The notes under the pieces are model-generated. The model saw only the letters and a list, made by a program, of their open reading frames with translations, did not search any database and had not been told where the DNA came from. Both the position numbers and the translations under genes were made by a program. A stretch of 64,000 nucleotides of DNA from Macrolepiota albuminosa (lineage: Eukaryota > Basidiomycota > Agaricomycetes > Agaricales > Agaricaceae), in assembly GCA_027475525.1 (NCBI GenBank), contig JAMWFC010000082.1, positions 2,790,001-2,854,000 on the forward strand, written 5' to 3'. The first letter of the stretch is position 1. Each line of letters opens with the position of its first letter. Shown piece after piece: positions 11,678 to 23,827 of the stretch.

Positions 11678-12595
11678 GCGTCAACAATACTATATGCATT
11701 CAGTAGAGTATTATATAAGACAACATCTTGTATTCACTCTAGTTCTAGTCAATCCAATACTGCGGTCTGATTCAGCACTGTGTGAAACACACAAGATAGT
11801 TCTAACTCATAACCAACGGTTATGTCAGGTTCCGCTGAGTTGGGGGCTTTCCAGGAAAGCAACACCCTTACAATGCGGACTTGATCTACGGATACTCGGG
11901 TGTCTGGGACTCCAGGGCTAGGACTCCGGGGTTCAAGATGCAGACAGGGGTGATCCCGGAAGAGGGGACTTGATCCAGGGGTTTTGGGTTTTGGGTAGCT
12001 GAGGGTTGGGTGGGGGTCGAGTCGTGAACTGGGGGTTCTAAGACGAGACCGGGTTAACAAATTATAAGTCGCGAAGTGCATACCAATCTTAGAGCACGCA
12101 ATTATTCAAGCGTGCCAGTCAGTGCGTACCAGTCAAGCAGAGGGCACGCAACAATTCAAGTTAATATCAAGACTAGCGATTACAACAGGGGGCTACACTA
12201 TAAGTACTACAGGGTTGGGCCTGGGTTCCTGGGGTTCCAGGGTGTCTGGGATAAGTTCCAGGGTCATTGAGTAGCAGGAGGGGGACTGTATACTGGGATC
12301 ACGTGTGTGGGGTGCACGATCAATTGGCGTGGAATGAGCCATAATGCGTGATGCATGATGGCCTGGAAGCAGTTGCCGCGATCTGGTCATGATCGGGGGT
12401 TGATGGCAGCTGATCCTGAATCCGTGATGCGTAGTTGCCGGGGTGCCGGGTGATGGCAGTCCTTGATGCACGTGATAGCAGTGTTAGTAGCTGTGATGGC
12501 AGGGTGCGTTCTGCAGGGTTGGAAGGAGGGTCCTGGATGGGGTTCCAGGAGTATCTTGGGGTGGATCCGGAGGGGAGGGGTCGTGACAGGTTACA
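11678..12595 (+). repeat. LTR family E, presumed 5' LTR of E6 (right part)
   Basis: Matches 39432-39568 (CTAGTCAATCCAATA, GGTCTGATTCAGCACTGTG, ending ACGGTTACA) and resembles LTR-C. It is followed by TTTTTTTGAATC, as in E5 and E2. Interrupted by the solo LTR-F at 11823-12588. Confidence 0.6.
11823..12588 (+). repeat. Solo LTR family F (copy 1)
   Basis: 766 bp, starting TGTCAGGTTCCGC and ending GGGGTCGTGACA, with perfect 5-bp target duplications GGTTA at 11818-11822 and 12589-12593. Other copies at 40075 and 40526. No internal region of this family is present in the window. Confidence 0.9.
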
Positions 12596-12644
12596 TTTTT
12601 TTGAATCTTCTGCTATCAGCTTTAGACTCTAGGCTTGTTACTAA

Positions 12645-13543
12645 TGATAGGACCCTATACAGGATCAGCATATCAATGGCAGGCTACGGCAACATGGCAC
12701 TGGCTTAGCATGCACTAATTAACTAATTTTGGCGATATTTGACAGCCATGCACAGCAAGAAGCAGATCCAATCAATGATAGCACCGATGGCAGACAGAAT
12801 GACAACTGACAGATGACATCAGTCACTGATGATAGCGCTTAGCAAGAAGACTAATGATCTATCAAAAACTGATGGACAGCTTGGCATTTGACCTTGGCGT
12901 CTGACATTGCTTAGTGCCTTGATTTGGTGCCTGACATCACTTAGTATTTTGGACAGACAGAAGATTGATGAATTGATGGTTTAGTGTTGCGATCTCCTGC
13001 CTGGCATTGCTAAGAGTCTTGAATGGATGGTAAAGATCTGAAACTATTGGAGCCACCCCATAAATTTTCCAAGTTTGCTATACTTTGGCGTCGTTAGTTA
13101 CTTGGCAATGGTGAACTCCTTGTAGTATAAAAAGTACTTACCAACTTGTACATAATCATCAGAACAGAGTTTCCTGCCCCACTTACTCCAGTCTCTCTGA
13201 CAGTCTAAGTCTCATTTACAGTTGGCAATGTCAAAGTCCTCATCAGTTGTAGACTACACGTGCCTTGCAGCTATGGCAGACATTAATGTCATTTAAACTT
13301 CACTAAGCTTCCCATGTTTTTGCTACTCACATTGCCGTGTTCACTTACCACTTCTTCCATAGGTGCTTTGTACCTTAGCGCTTGACACTTGCCAACCCCT
13401 TTCCGACTCTACCTTATTTTATAGGCATATTTTCTGAGACCTGCCCAGGACTCCTCTCAACATCTTAAGCGTGCCCAATGCAAGCTTTTGGCCTGGTAAT
13501 ACTATATTTACATTTGTTACTGACCAAACTTTGAGCATCATCA
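12645..13543 (+). repeat. LTR family B (5' LTR of E4)
   Basis: Begins TGATAGGACCCTATACAGG and ends TTGAGCATCATCA; 899 bp against 935 bp for the two solo copies at 35.6 and 37.0 kb. Followed within 2-3 bases by TTGGAGCCCACCGCAAGG, the tRNA-type primer site of this lineage. Confidence 0.85.
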
Positions 13544-13829
13544 AATTGGAGCCCACCGCAAGGGATCTTTAGGGCAGAATTCCGCCAAAAATCTGTCTCC
13601 AGCATAAGTGCTGTCTGCTAGAGCAGTCGGCAGAATGCCAAAGACGAGCTTACTGTAGACGACATTTCTGATATCTTCTCATGCTCCTTGGAATACAATC
13701 TTAGTGCCAACAATTCTTTAGCATCTCTGCTTGCCGCCATCCAATCATTTACCCCACCAATGCCATTAACTCCTCTCTCTTAGCTCTTCAATTCCTGCCA
13801 CTTATTGCCAATACTTAGAACCCCTTCCC

Positions 13830-15460
13830 CATGTCTGCTAACCAAACTCAGCACTACTGGCACCAAAATGGGATGAGTCCAAGCCACAGGAGCTCTCTCA
13901 GTATTTTAAAGAATTAGAGTATTTATTCAGGGATTGTGGAGTTACCAACCACATGCAGATGAAGGAATACGTGGCAAGATATGTGTCTTATGACACAGCA
14001 GAGACATGGACAGGCCTTGCCAAGTTTGCTGAGTTTGTTCCTGGCATACCACCAGTTCCAGCTCAAGGCGCCTCATATGAAGGCTGGAAGATAGCAGTAA
14101 TTCAGTTGTACTCTGGCACTGAGGAGGCTACCCAATACATGGTAAACAAATTGCAGAAACTAGTACAGGAATCATTTGACAACAGCATATATTCTCTTGG
14201 CACATTTTCTACATATTACTGTGAGTTCCAGAAGATTGCTAAGTAGCTTCTGCAAAATAGCAAGCTTTATATTAATGAGGAACATTGTCTATTTCAGCAG
14301 GGCATCCCGACTTCACTTTGGACTTGTATCACTCGTTGCCTAGAAATTGTCCAGCTGACTCACTATCTAGAAGAGCCATATAACATTGTTGACGTCTTTG
14401 AAGCTAGCAAATGGGTTCTCAAGAAAACGGACACTGGTGTTGGTATACAACATGCTAGAACAAGCCCACCCCCTAAATGAACTAATGGTATTATTCCCAT
14501 CCCGCCTCCTGTTGCCAACTTTGTTAAGAAAAAGGATCTCAACGCTGCTGTTACTGCTGCCATCACTTCTGCCATAACTTGTATTGAAACTATGATCACT
14601 ACCAATCTCACTACTAACTGACCCGCTAATGTACCTGTGCTTGGCCCTTGCCACTTTTGTAGAGAAATTGGCCACACAATAACTAGAGGACGCTGTGCTA
14701 CTTTAAAAAACTATATTCGGCAAGGAAGAATTTGAAGGGCTATTGATGGCAAGAAAGTCTTAACTACTAGTGCCACTATTCCTAACTACCCAAATAAGAA
14801 GTCTTTCCAAGAACAAGTTGATGAATGGCATAGGTGCAATCTAGGACAGATAGTAACAGGCACGCTTTCCAGCAATGCCAACCCCAACCCTGAGCAGGCG
14901 ACTCAACAGCAAATGATTCACGAGGTTTTACACTTTGACAGCATTGGATTGACTCTCCCAACACTGATGAACTATCTGCCAATACCATTGCTAACACCAC
15001 ATCTGTGGACCCAGTAAAGACCTATCTTAGGTTGGTAGAACTTGGAGAAGACCTGGCAATTCTTACCATTGCTCAAGAATCACACACTATTTGTTCAGTT
15101 GTGCTAACTGTAGACAACAAGCATGAGGTAGAGGCTATTATAGATAGTGGTTCCCAAATTATTTCTATGGCTGCTGAAGTTGCTAATGATCTGGGTCTCA
15201 TTTATGATCCTACCATCATACTAAACATGCAGAGCGCTAACAGCACGGTAGACAGATTCTTAGACCTTGCCAAGAATGTTTCTTGTACTCTTAACAACAT
15301 CACTTTCTACCTCCAGATATACATTTTATGATCACTGGCATATGATTTACTTCTCAGCAGACCCTTTAATGTCTTGGCATGATTAGTCATCAAAATTATT
15401 ACCGATGACGAGACAACCCTAACAATTAGCAACCCAAATTCCAGAATCTGATGAACGGTG
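13830..15460 (+). pseudogene. gag-protease pseudogene of E4
   Basis: Capsid part KWDESKPQELSQYFKELEYL (13867-13930) continuing to SYDTAETWTGLAKF and STYYCEFQKIAK, where a TAG interrupts at about 14247. A degenerate zinc-knuckle core (CHFC) lies near 14650. Protease 15005-15331 has IIDSGSQIISMAAEVAN and is interrupted by TGA after YLQIYIL. Like the E3 copy it has many single-base stops and no intact frame over 110 codons. Confidence 0.75.
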
Positions 15461-15969
15461 CCAACGTTCTCTAAGAGACAACAAAAAGATGCCTGTGCTA
15501 AGCCTCTGGAATTTACCTACCAACATACCAACAAACAACTTCACAGGTGTTTTCACAAACCATCAAGGAGGTAATTGATGACAATCATGGAGATGTGGCG
15601 CTAACGCTTGAATATGACCATCATTCTGGTCTTATAAATGTTGTGTCTACTGCCTTTCTTGATGAAGAAGTTTTATTTACCTTATCCACTACCAATGCTG
15701 AGCCTTACAAGAAAAACTAAAACATTACTGACTTCTCTCTTGCGTACTTATACCTTACTGCTTGCAAATCATTCCAAAATATTGCATCTACTGATACATA
15801 TCTAACTATCCTTCTTAAAGCCTTGTCTCCTGCCATGCTCAGACTTGCCGCTCCACAGGCTACATTTCTCCTTTTCACCTCTGTATATAACTAAGCTAAC
15901 ACTACCAAAAGGAAAGGGGTCCAAGTCAAAAAGAAATATAAGATAGGACTGTATAATTGCAGTGACAAT
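15461..15969 (+). other. Decayed protease-RT linker of E4
   Basis: No intact frame. By position it is the spacer after the E4 protease; E3 has deleted the corresponding part. It ends where E6 gag similarity begins. Confidence 0.45.
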
Positions 15970-16615
15970 GCAGGAAGCTTAAGATGCCTTCAGAAAGGCA
16001 GTGTATGATGCCAAAACTGGCATCCAGACATTCTATAATGACCTGGTGAGTCATGCACAGAATATGGCCATCTATCCAGACAAATACACCATTCACAAGA
16101 CATTTCTGGATGGAATACCTGCAGATATGAGGAGGATGTTGATACGCGATGACAATCTGTCTTTGGAGGTCAATACTGTGACTGAGTTTTTGGCGTATGC
16201 TATTTGTTATGAGCAGTCAACAAGGACTGAAAATCATTATAAGCAGCGTAGCTTATGCCAAGGGCCTATAAATTGTCAGGCAGTGAAAATAGGAACTTTC
16301 TTGGCCAAACAATCAGAGATGCAGAGCAATCACAATTTGTGATTTGTCATTCACAAGACAATCTCTGGAGGCCAATGGCCTCGACTAAAACCTGCTGGAT
16401 ATCTGCTAGTAAGAGATAATCAACCCTCTTCAGGTTAAAACCAGGTAGCAATGAGAGGGGATGTAGTGCCTGCAGCATATATGGCTAGCAAACCCAATGT
16501 GGGTTCTGGAGTGGCCCAGAAAAGACTTGCAAGAGACCCTTCAGTGTGCTACAATTGTGAGAGGGCTGGACATTTTGCTAAGGAATGTCCTGCTCCACCC
16601 AAGGCACACATCTGA
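15970..16615 (+). pseudogene. gag 3' part of E6, ending in a conserved TGA
   Basis: Homologous to the last third of the E5 gag: FYNDLVSHAQNMAIYPDKYT and FLDGIPADMRRMLIRDDN parallel FYNTLNDHAQNMAVYPDGYT and FLDGIPADMRRYLIREDG. The zinc knuckle CYNCERAGHFAKEC (C-x2-C-x4-H-x4-C) lies near 16547-16590. The frame ends with TGA at 16613-16615, in KAHI-stop-AAHMAAA, exactly aligned with RAHL-stop-AARTAAA in E5. A stop and frame breaks around 16343-16440 make this copy a pseudogene. Confidence 0.85.
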
Positions 16616-17367
16616 GCAGCTCATATGGCTGCAGCTCCCAGTGACATTGTCAGTGATGACGAGGAAGAGGAGGTTGCCAAGGAGGCTGAGGAAGAGCCGC
16701 AAGTGGAGGCTGATGGCTCAGAAGTGGATGACGCTGAGAGCATCCAAATAGATGGTGACAAATACATCATAGTAGACATGTATAACAGCGACTACTACAC
16801 TTGTGATGATGAGGACAAACACTTGTTTGCACTAACTGAGTGCTGTGAAAATCAATGCATCCAAATGAGACATGTCACACTGCAGAAGGCAACAATAAGT
16901 TGCAGTGGCCACATTATACTCCTGAGGAGAAGAAGTGCTTGGTCATCTATGTTGATGTCAATAGACATCTGGCATGGACGTTGTGGGATTCAAAGAGTAT
17001 CACTAGGGGCATTATGCCCCAGTTTGCTCATGTTAACGTGATTTGTATTCATGAGTTGGAGGAGCTGTTAATGCTCCAGTTGAGGACCGTAGAAAGTCGT
17101 GTCATGGTGCAGTTTGGTGCTGAAGTGAGGATAAAAATGTCAGGGATGTTGACCAAGGAGTATGTGGACATAGCAAATTTTGATTGCTACAATATGATCA
17201 TTGGTATGCTATTTATGCATAAGAACAAGATGTCCTTGAACTTTGTGAATGACATGGTCATTGTGAATGGTGTGTCTTTGAAGGCAGAGAAAATTGTGTT
17301 GAACAACATGGATGGTCATCTGAAGTGCTATCACACAACTGAAAAGTGGCATGATGAATGCAACTGA
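16616..17367 (+). pseudogene. Protease domain of E6, ending in a second conserved TGA
   Basis: Acidic N-terminal stretch (VSDDEEEEVAKEAEEE), then the retropepsin. The core reads LWDSKSITRGIMPQFAHV where E5 has LWDSGSTTSGITPQFAHV, so the Gly of the DSG active site is replaced by Lys. A frameshift near 16885 separates the acidic part from the protease. The frame closes with TGA at 17365-17367, immediately followed by CTA and a frame that aligns with E5 beyond its own TGA at 31736-31738. RVMVQFGAEV is intact here where E5 has a premature stop. Confidence 0.8.
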
Positions 17368-19560
17368 CTAAATAGTCATAAGAAAGTGACTGTATAGGAG
17401 GTGGAAGACAAGCACGTCCCACCAACAAGCCTGCTGGCAGATTTGCCAGCTATTCTGATAAAGTGACTGTATAGGAGGTGGAAGACAAGCACGTCCCACC
17501 AACAAGCCTGCTGGCAGATTTGCCAGCTATTCTGATGACTGAGAAAGAGTTTCAAAGAACTCTGAAAATAGAAAAGCACCCAGATATGATTGGGCATACA
17601 AATGGAAAGCCTAATCAGGCTACATAGTGTAAAAATGAGCATGGTAAATGTGTGGTGGAGTTGCTGGAATGCCAGCTGACTAGCTCTTAAGTGAGGGTGA
17701 AGGATCTTATCAAGGATGAGATATATAGTACAATAGAAACTGTGGGAAGCACAAGGTCACTAATGGATCAACCAGTGCCTTGGCCACAAGTGCAATGGGT
17801 GTATGACCCATGAATATCATGAGAGTGGAATGAATTGGTAGCATCAATAGTGATGCATACTATGGAAAGGGTGCAGTCGACCTAGATAGGAGAAGTATAT
17901 CATCATGCATGGAAGAATAAGATTTTCAAAGTGTTGGATATTGTATTTGATGGGGTATTGCTGAAGATGAGAAGCATGCAATCGTCATTAAATATGACAA
18001 GAGTGGCAAGAAGGCAACCAGTCATAAGATTGAATCCAGGGAATCTCACAGAAGAGCACGTACATGCCTTATAGGAGCAATTTGAACCAAAGATTCAGCT
18101 GCATATAGCATGTGTATTGAAAGGGAAAGGTAAGGCTGTGAGCCTTACAAAGGAAGATATTCTTCAATTGCGTCAGCAATGGCAACATGAGTTTGCTGAT
18201 ATCATCAACAGGACAAAGAAAGAACTTCCTTCATAGTGAAAGGTTAATCATAAGATTAATCTTATTGATGATAATAAGCAGTACAAGTACCATTTGCCTC
18301 GCTGCCCATAAGTACTACAGGATCAGCTTTGTGAAAAGATGAACAAATACATAAATACAAAGTGGTGGGAACCACAACCTGCAGTGCAAGCTGCACTTTT
18401 ACTTTGCATTCTCAAGAAGGATGGGACGTTATGAACTGCATTGGATGTGTGACAGCACAATGATAATACAGTCAAGGATGTAACACCTCTTCTAGATCAG
18501 GAAGTTATACATAAAGATGTCACCACAGCAAAATATAGGTCAAAAATTGATCTAATGGACATGTACAAACAGGTTCACATATGCGAAGAGGATATACCTA
18601 AGATGCTGTTCTCATCCTTGATGGGGACATTTGTGAGCAATATCATGCAGATTGGTGACTGTAATGCACCAGCAATATTTCAGAGGTTAATGACCTCAAT
18701 CTTCCAAAATGTAATTGGAAAGTTTATGCACATCTATCTAAACAATATATTCATCTTTTCTGAATTCATTGAGGAGCATGAGCAGCATCTATGAGTCATA
18801 TTTGAACAACTATGTAAGGCCAGCCTCTACTTCAAATAGAAAAAGTGTAAGTTATATGCACCTAGTATAGACTGTCTTGGTCATGTCATTGACAAGAAGG
18901 GTATTCACTCAGACACAGACAAACTCAATCAAATTGAAGAGTGGCATAATCCATGCACATATAATGATATCCAGTGATTTGTTGGATTAGTGAACTATAT
19001 TGGTAACTTTTTGCCAGATATCATGGCATACACTGGGCCACTGATGGCCATAACCCAGAATGGATCCCCTTTTCACTAGAGACCGCTACATCAGCAGTGC
19101 TTTGAAATGATTAAGTGCATTTGCACAAAGATGCCAGTGATCTGGCCAATTGATCCACGCATTGACGAGCCCATTTGGCTCATATGTGATGCATCAAAGA
19201 CTGGGGTGAGAGCCATGTTTGGCCAAGGTAAAACATGGCAAACTTGCTAACCAGCAGGATTTATGTCCTGTAAGTTTACTGCTGCACAGCAGAACTATGC
19301 TGTACATGAGTTAGAAATACTCGTGATCCTGAAAGCCCTTCTAAAGTGGGAGGATAAGCCGATGGGATATAAGATCCATATCATCATGGATCACAAAGCA
19401 CTTGAGTTTTTCAAGACCCAAGTGCACCTATCACTGCAACAATGTCGCTGGATTGACTATATGTCACAATATCAGTTTGACATCACCTACATAAAAAGTG
19501 AATTGAACAAGATGGCGGACTGCCTATTTTGATATTTCAAGAGCAACACTCAAGATGACG
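17368..19560 (+). pseudogene. RT-RNase H of E6
   Basis: Linker with a 77-bp duplication (17383-17536), then RT: DMYKQVHICEEDIPK, QIGDCNAPAIFQRLMTSIFQ and YLNNIFIFSE, where the catalytic YLDD has become YLNN. RNase H follows: ICDASKTGVRA, AVHELEILVILKALLKWEDK and IIMDHKALEFFK (19263-19532), so the D-E-D set is still recognisable. Numerous TAG/TGA/TAA codons stand where E5 has Arg, Gln or Trp. Confidence 0.85.
17383..17536. repeat. 77-bp perfect tandem duplication (locus 5)
   Basis: Two identical 77-bp copies in the protease-RT linker of E6. Confidence 0.95.
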
Positions 19561-21012
19561 TTCATGACATGCATGACTATGTCCAGGCAGACAGATGCAT
19601 TGACTCAGAGGGCGAAGACTTGCCCTTACACAGGTTCCATGAAATTAAAGAACATACAGTCAAGCTACATGCTATGCAAGTGCAGGAATCACATCGCAGC
19701 AAGCGACTGCATGAACAATGAGAAGCTTACAACATCAAGGCTCAGATGTTGGTGGACTATGAGGCCCTCCAGCCAAGCACAGAAACAAGGCAGGAGGGGC
19801 CTCCTAGTGGTGCTGCAATGACTCTCTAGCAGGCACTGAATTCATAGGATTATCAGCCTGCACCAACTAACTTAGGCAATGCACAATTTTGCACATGTAT
19901 TTAGCAAGAATACAAGGACGACAATCTTTTTCTAGAGATTATAAACAATATCCAAGCACACCTGCACTTCAAGATAGATTAGCAACTCATTCATTTAACC
20001 AGACCTACTGGGTCAAAAGTCATCTGCATTCCCCAGGAGAGGTCATTGATCACAACTATCCTGGACCAGGCCCACAGAGTAGTGGGCCACTTCAGAACTT
20101 AGAAAACATTGGACTATATGCGACACTAGTACTGGTGGCCACAAATAGCCAAGGAAACAAGTCAATTCTGCTTGACATGTGAGCTATGTCAACAGTCAAA
20201 AGTATCAACATTGAAGCTGCCAAGGAAGCTTCACTTGCTTCCAATCCTAGTCAAACTCTGGGACTTTATTGGGATGGACTTTATAGGTCCATTCCCAGAG
20301 TCAAAGAGTTTTAACTACCTCTGAGTAGTAATCTGCAGAATGACTAGTATGGTCCATCTCATTCTATTGAGGACAACCATGACAGCCTCAGACTTGTCTT
20401 GGATCTATTTTAAGGAAATAGTACACCTTCATGGACTGCTGAACTCAATCATAAGCAATTGAGATGCTAAGTTTACTTCCAGATGGTGGAAGGAGCTGTA
20501 CAAGCTGCTTGAAGCAAAGTTGCTCATGTCTACATCATTTCATCTGCAAACAGATGGCCAGACAGAATGGGCAAATAGAAATATCATGCAGATACTGTGA
20601 GTGTTTGTATGTCCTGATCAGAAGGACTGAGTGGATAGATGTCTACTTATTGAATTCATGATAAATGCAAGCATATCTGAAACCACAGGGTACTCACCCT
20701 TTGAACTCAATAATGGCTATATGCCATCTATGATTCGTGAACTTTGTACAGACAAAGCTATTCATGTTGGAGTTAAACAGTTTGCATGCAATGCGCTAAG
20801 AAACTTAGCAAATGCCCATGATGCAATTATAGAATCATGTATATAGCAGACAAAATATGCAAATAATCGCAGGCATGATGATCTGGATATTGAGAAAGGA
20901 GCCCTAGTGTACCTCTCAACAAAGAACTTGAACTTGCCAAAAGGCAGAGCAAGTAAGCTATGTCCAAAGTAGATTGGACCATATAGGGTCCTCAAAGCTG
21001 AGCTGAGCACGT
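19561..21012 (+). pseudogene. Integrase of E6 (N-terminal and core)
   Basis: A linker aligning to E5 (EGEDLPLHRFHEIKEH) precedes the HHCC zinc domain and the catalytic core. The core keeps WDGLYR/FPESK-type sequence, CRMTSMVHLI, a damaged second Asp motif (a stop inside S-N-stop-D-A-K-F) and QTDGQTEWANRN for the third acidic residue. The C-terminal part AKYANNRRHDDLDI and YLSTKNLNLPKGRAS leads to the break at 21012, where the solo LTR-A is inserted; the frame resumes at 22505. Confidence 0.8.
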
Positions 21013-22504
21013 TGATGTCAGGGGACTCCTCATTCCTTTCTTCTTTCACTCTTTATTTCTTCACTCTCCTTTCATTCACTTCCTTATTTCTTCTATCATT
21101 CTCTCATTTTGCTGTTACTACTTTTTCAACACTATCTGTTAGTACTATTCTCAACCTTTGAGGTGCTCTGGTTCTTTAGCTATCACTCAGACAAGTGTGG
21201 GCCCTTCAGCACTGCTCCAGGCTGCTTAGATAAGCCGGAGTTTGCCTTTCTGACTTCTAAAGTCCGGAGTTTTCCTCCCTTGTTTGCACACTTGTTTGGT
21301 TAGTCAATTTTCGAGTTTTTAAGGTTTTGTTGTACTGTACAGTTGTTTCCCACACTTCAGAGGCCCCAGAAGCGTCCAACCTGGCATAGGGAATCCCCAG
21401 ACTTGTTCTCTTTGGATCTCCCTCTGCCAGGTGAGTAGCTACCTTGATATTGTCAGTATATATTCTAATACACTTTGGATCTCTCTCTGCCAGCTGTGTG
21501 ACTGAGCCACAGCCTCTAGAGGTTGCCCTTACAGTTGATAGAACTTCACACAGGTTAGGCGCATCAACGGCAGGCTCGGCATTGGCTCCAGAAACCTTGC
21601 TGCACTCGTTCCAAACTTGGCACACGTGTTTTATCTATTTTAAGCCATTCCCAATGGCCACACACAACAAGAAATGTACCTGATCAGTGATAGCGCTGAC
21701 GACAGCAGGAATGACAAGTAACAGCGGGCAACATGCCGTCAGCAAGCATTGACAGATGGCATCACTCAGGCAGCATGTGGTCTCACTAGCTGGTGGCAGC
21801 GCTTACGAGTTAGAATGATGGTATTTCCCCATAACTGACAGCTTGGCATTTCACCTTGGCACCTGGCATTGCCTAGCACCTTCTCATTATTTGGACAGAC
21901 AGCATTCTCGTTAACTTCTTAGCATTTAGTTTAATACACAGCGACTACTTACATTCTTTTCAGTTTGCCGCTCCTTGGCGACACTTAACCGCTTAGCGAC
22001 GGTGAACTCATCTTCACTATAAATATTTACTGTTGTCAGTAGTTAGAACAGAACAGAGTACCCCACTTTACACCCCTCAGTTCATCCTACAGTTCAGATT
22101 TCTTTTGAGCTGACTAAGTTCATAGTTGCCAACTGTCTGGACACTCTTAGCCTGCTTGCCGCAGTTACACTTACAGAACCTATGCACCTAGCACTTACGG
22201 CAGGCATCACACAGCTTGGTTGTCGCTAAGCCCTAGTCTCCTTCCCATGTCCCTTTGCTGCATTTAACCATGTTCATCCTCCTACCCTTTTAGGTGCACT
22301 TCATCATTGGCACAACTTCCTTACTGCATTTTCTTGCTGACTATCATTACCGACTTCCACCCAACCCTGCTGTTTAACTTTTTTTTGGACTTGTTCTCTG
22401 GGAACTGCCCAGAACTCCCTCAATCTTAGCGCGTCCAATGCATTTTTACACAAGTTAGTAGCCATAAACCGTATCTGCTACTGATCTACTTTTGGGCATC
22501 ATCA
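21013..22504 (+). repeat. Solo LTR family A (1492 bp)
   Basis: Begins TGATGTCAGGGGACTCC and ends GGGCATCATCA, flanked by ACGT at 21009-21012 and 22505-22508. It cleanly splits the E6 integrase at S-T-S-N-Y, which is continuous in E5. The first 220 bp or so match the 3' end of Tc1 copy 1. The second half resembles LTR-B (CAGCTTGGCATT, CTATAAATATTTA, GGAACTGCCCAGAACTCCCT). Confidence 0.9.
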
Positions 22505-22852
22505 ACGTCTAACTACATATTGGAACTACCCCATGCGCTGCAGGCACACAGGATAGTGCCAAAGTTCCACATATTGCTGCTGCGACCATACTTGGCCAAT
22601 AGCAACGTGCTATTCCCTAATTGTGCAACCTCAGAGCCATATGACTTTGGAACTGGTGATAACCAGGAATGGTTTGTAGATGATCTCATAGGTCATAGAT
22701 GGATGAGGGAAAACCTTGAATTCGAGGTAAGGTGGAGCTTATGTAATATGACCTGGGAACTGCTAGTGAACTGCAAAGATCTTACAGTGATAGACAGATA
22801 CCTAGAGCTGCAGGGCATGAAACACCTTCAACAGCTAGCAAAACGTGCATAG
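22505..22852 (+). pseudogene. Integrase C-terminus and chromodomain of E6
   Basis: Continues the integrase after the LTR-A: IVPKFHILLLRPYLANSNVL, then a chromodomain (EWFVDDLIGHRWM, LEFEVRWSLCNMTWELLVN, LTVIDRYLELQGMK). The E5 copy reads DEWFVECIIGHRWTERN. A chromodomain here places the element among the chromoviruses, whose integrases target modified histones. The stretch is open over 110 codons and stops at TAG near 22850. Confidence 0.85.
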
Positions 22853-23053
22853 AGCATGTGAGATGGTGAGATGTGGACTAAGTCCACTTTGATACCCGGT
22901 GACTGACTGGGTGGCCACTAATTGTAGCTGTTTATGCCACTTTGATAACCAGTGAAAGACTGGGTGGTGGATATTTGTGGTTGTTTACACCACTGGTGGA
23001 GTTAGGAGATTTTTTTTCTCTTTTTCTCCTAAGTTCCAATATACATAGCTGAC
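22853..23053 (+). other. Spacer between integrase and ORF3 of E6
   Basis: Contains two diverged copies of a word around CCACTTTGATA(A/C)C(C/A)(A/G)GTGA.. ACTGGGTGG (about 22888-22965) and an oligo-T tract at 23011-23025 before the ATG at 23054. No coding potential. Confidence 0.5.
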
Positions 23054-23827
23054 ATGTTGCTTGAAATGGCCTATTGGGGGCCACAGAAAAGTGATCAGAG
23101 CCTGCAAGGCTCTAGTAGCAAGGGGAGACCCCCAAATATACAAATGCAAAACTATCCTTCTGACTACCAGGAGCAGCCGCCATATCTGGTAGTGGGCCAA
23201 TACTATCCAGCAGGCATGGCCTATCCAGGCTGCAAAGAACTGCTTCCATACCAGACTCCTCTCCACTCACAAGAGATGGAGATTGATGATCAGGGGCACT
23301 ATGAGCACCCAGAGGACAGCACGTGCTCAGAGCACTATTATCAGGTACTACCAGCGTGCTTGCATGCGTCAATTCCGACATATGTGGGTGCAGTGATAGG
23401 ACTGCCATTTGTACCATGGGCATATTGGCCCACAGTAGAACCGTATATAGAATCTGCACCACAAGTGTAGGACTCAGCAGTATCAGATGCACTCCTTAGC
23501 CATTTAAAAGCAGTGGGACAGCCAGTCCCTGCAACTGCATCCTTTCTGCAGGACAGTTTGGCCATTGTCATAATAGAGGGGTTGCTTGACCAAATCGAGC
23601 TGATGAAAAGGCAGTGCATATCAGTGCTGGAACAGATTGACCACACGTCTAAGCGCAAAGTTTCATCCATTGAGAAACCGACTGCCAAGATCAAAAGGGC
23701 TAGATATCAGCCCATCTAACTAGTCAAGCCTTCATGGGCTAGGATGCTATTGACAGTGCAACCAGCGTACCTTGAGCAGCCTGCTCAGCCCATTGCCTTG
23801 TCATTGCGGCTACTTGCTGTGGCCTCT
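23054..23827 (+). pseudogene. ORF3 of E6, part 1 (N-terminal)
   Basis: Downstream of the chromodomain, starting at ATG 23054. A Tyr/Pro/Gln-rich N-terminal part (YLVVGQYYPAGMAYP, ALPFVPWAYWP-like) is interrupted by a TAG at 23468. Then comes a helical stretch, LLSHLKAVGQPVPATASFLQ followed by DSLAIVIIEGLLDQ, which aligns with LLQRLGDNGYNVPAESSFLR and DAEAVVLICRMMDD in ORF3 of E5; both are followed by a basic SKR(A/K)R-type run. The insertion of E5 at 23828 interrupts it; part 2 is at 35419. Confidence 0.75.

Larger units (their letters stand above)
12645..15969 (+). mobile_element. E4: truncated Gypsy element, LTR-B plus gag-PR
   Basis: 5' LTR-B (12645-13543), primer site beginning TTGGAGCCCACCGCAAGG just after it, then gag and protease of the E3 lineage. 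It ends at about 15969, where the gag of E6 begins. RT, integrase and 3' LTR are missing. Its arrival or later deletion removed the N-terminal two thirds of the E6 gag, because E6 leader sequence precedes it and E6 gag resumes late in the protein. Confidence 0.7.
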
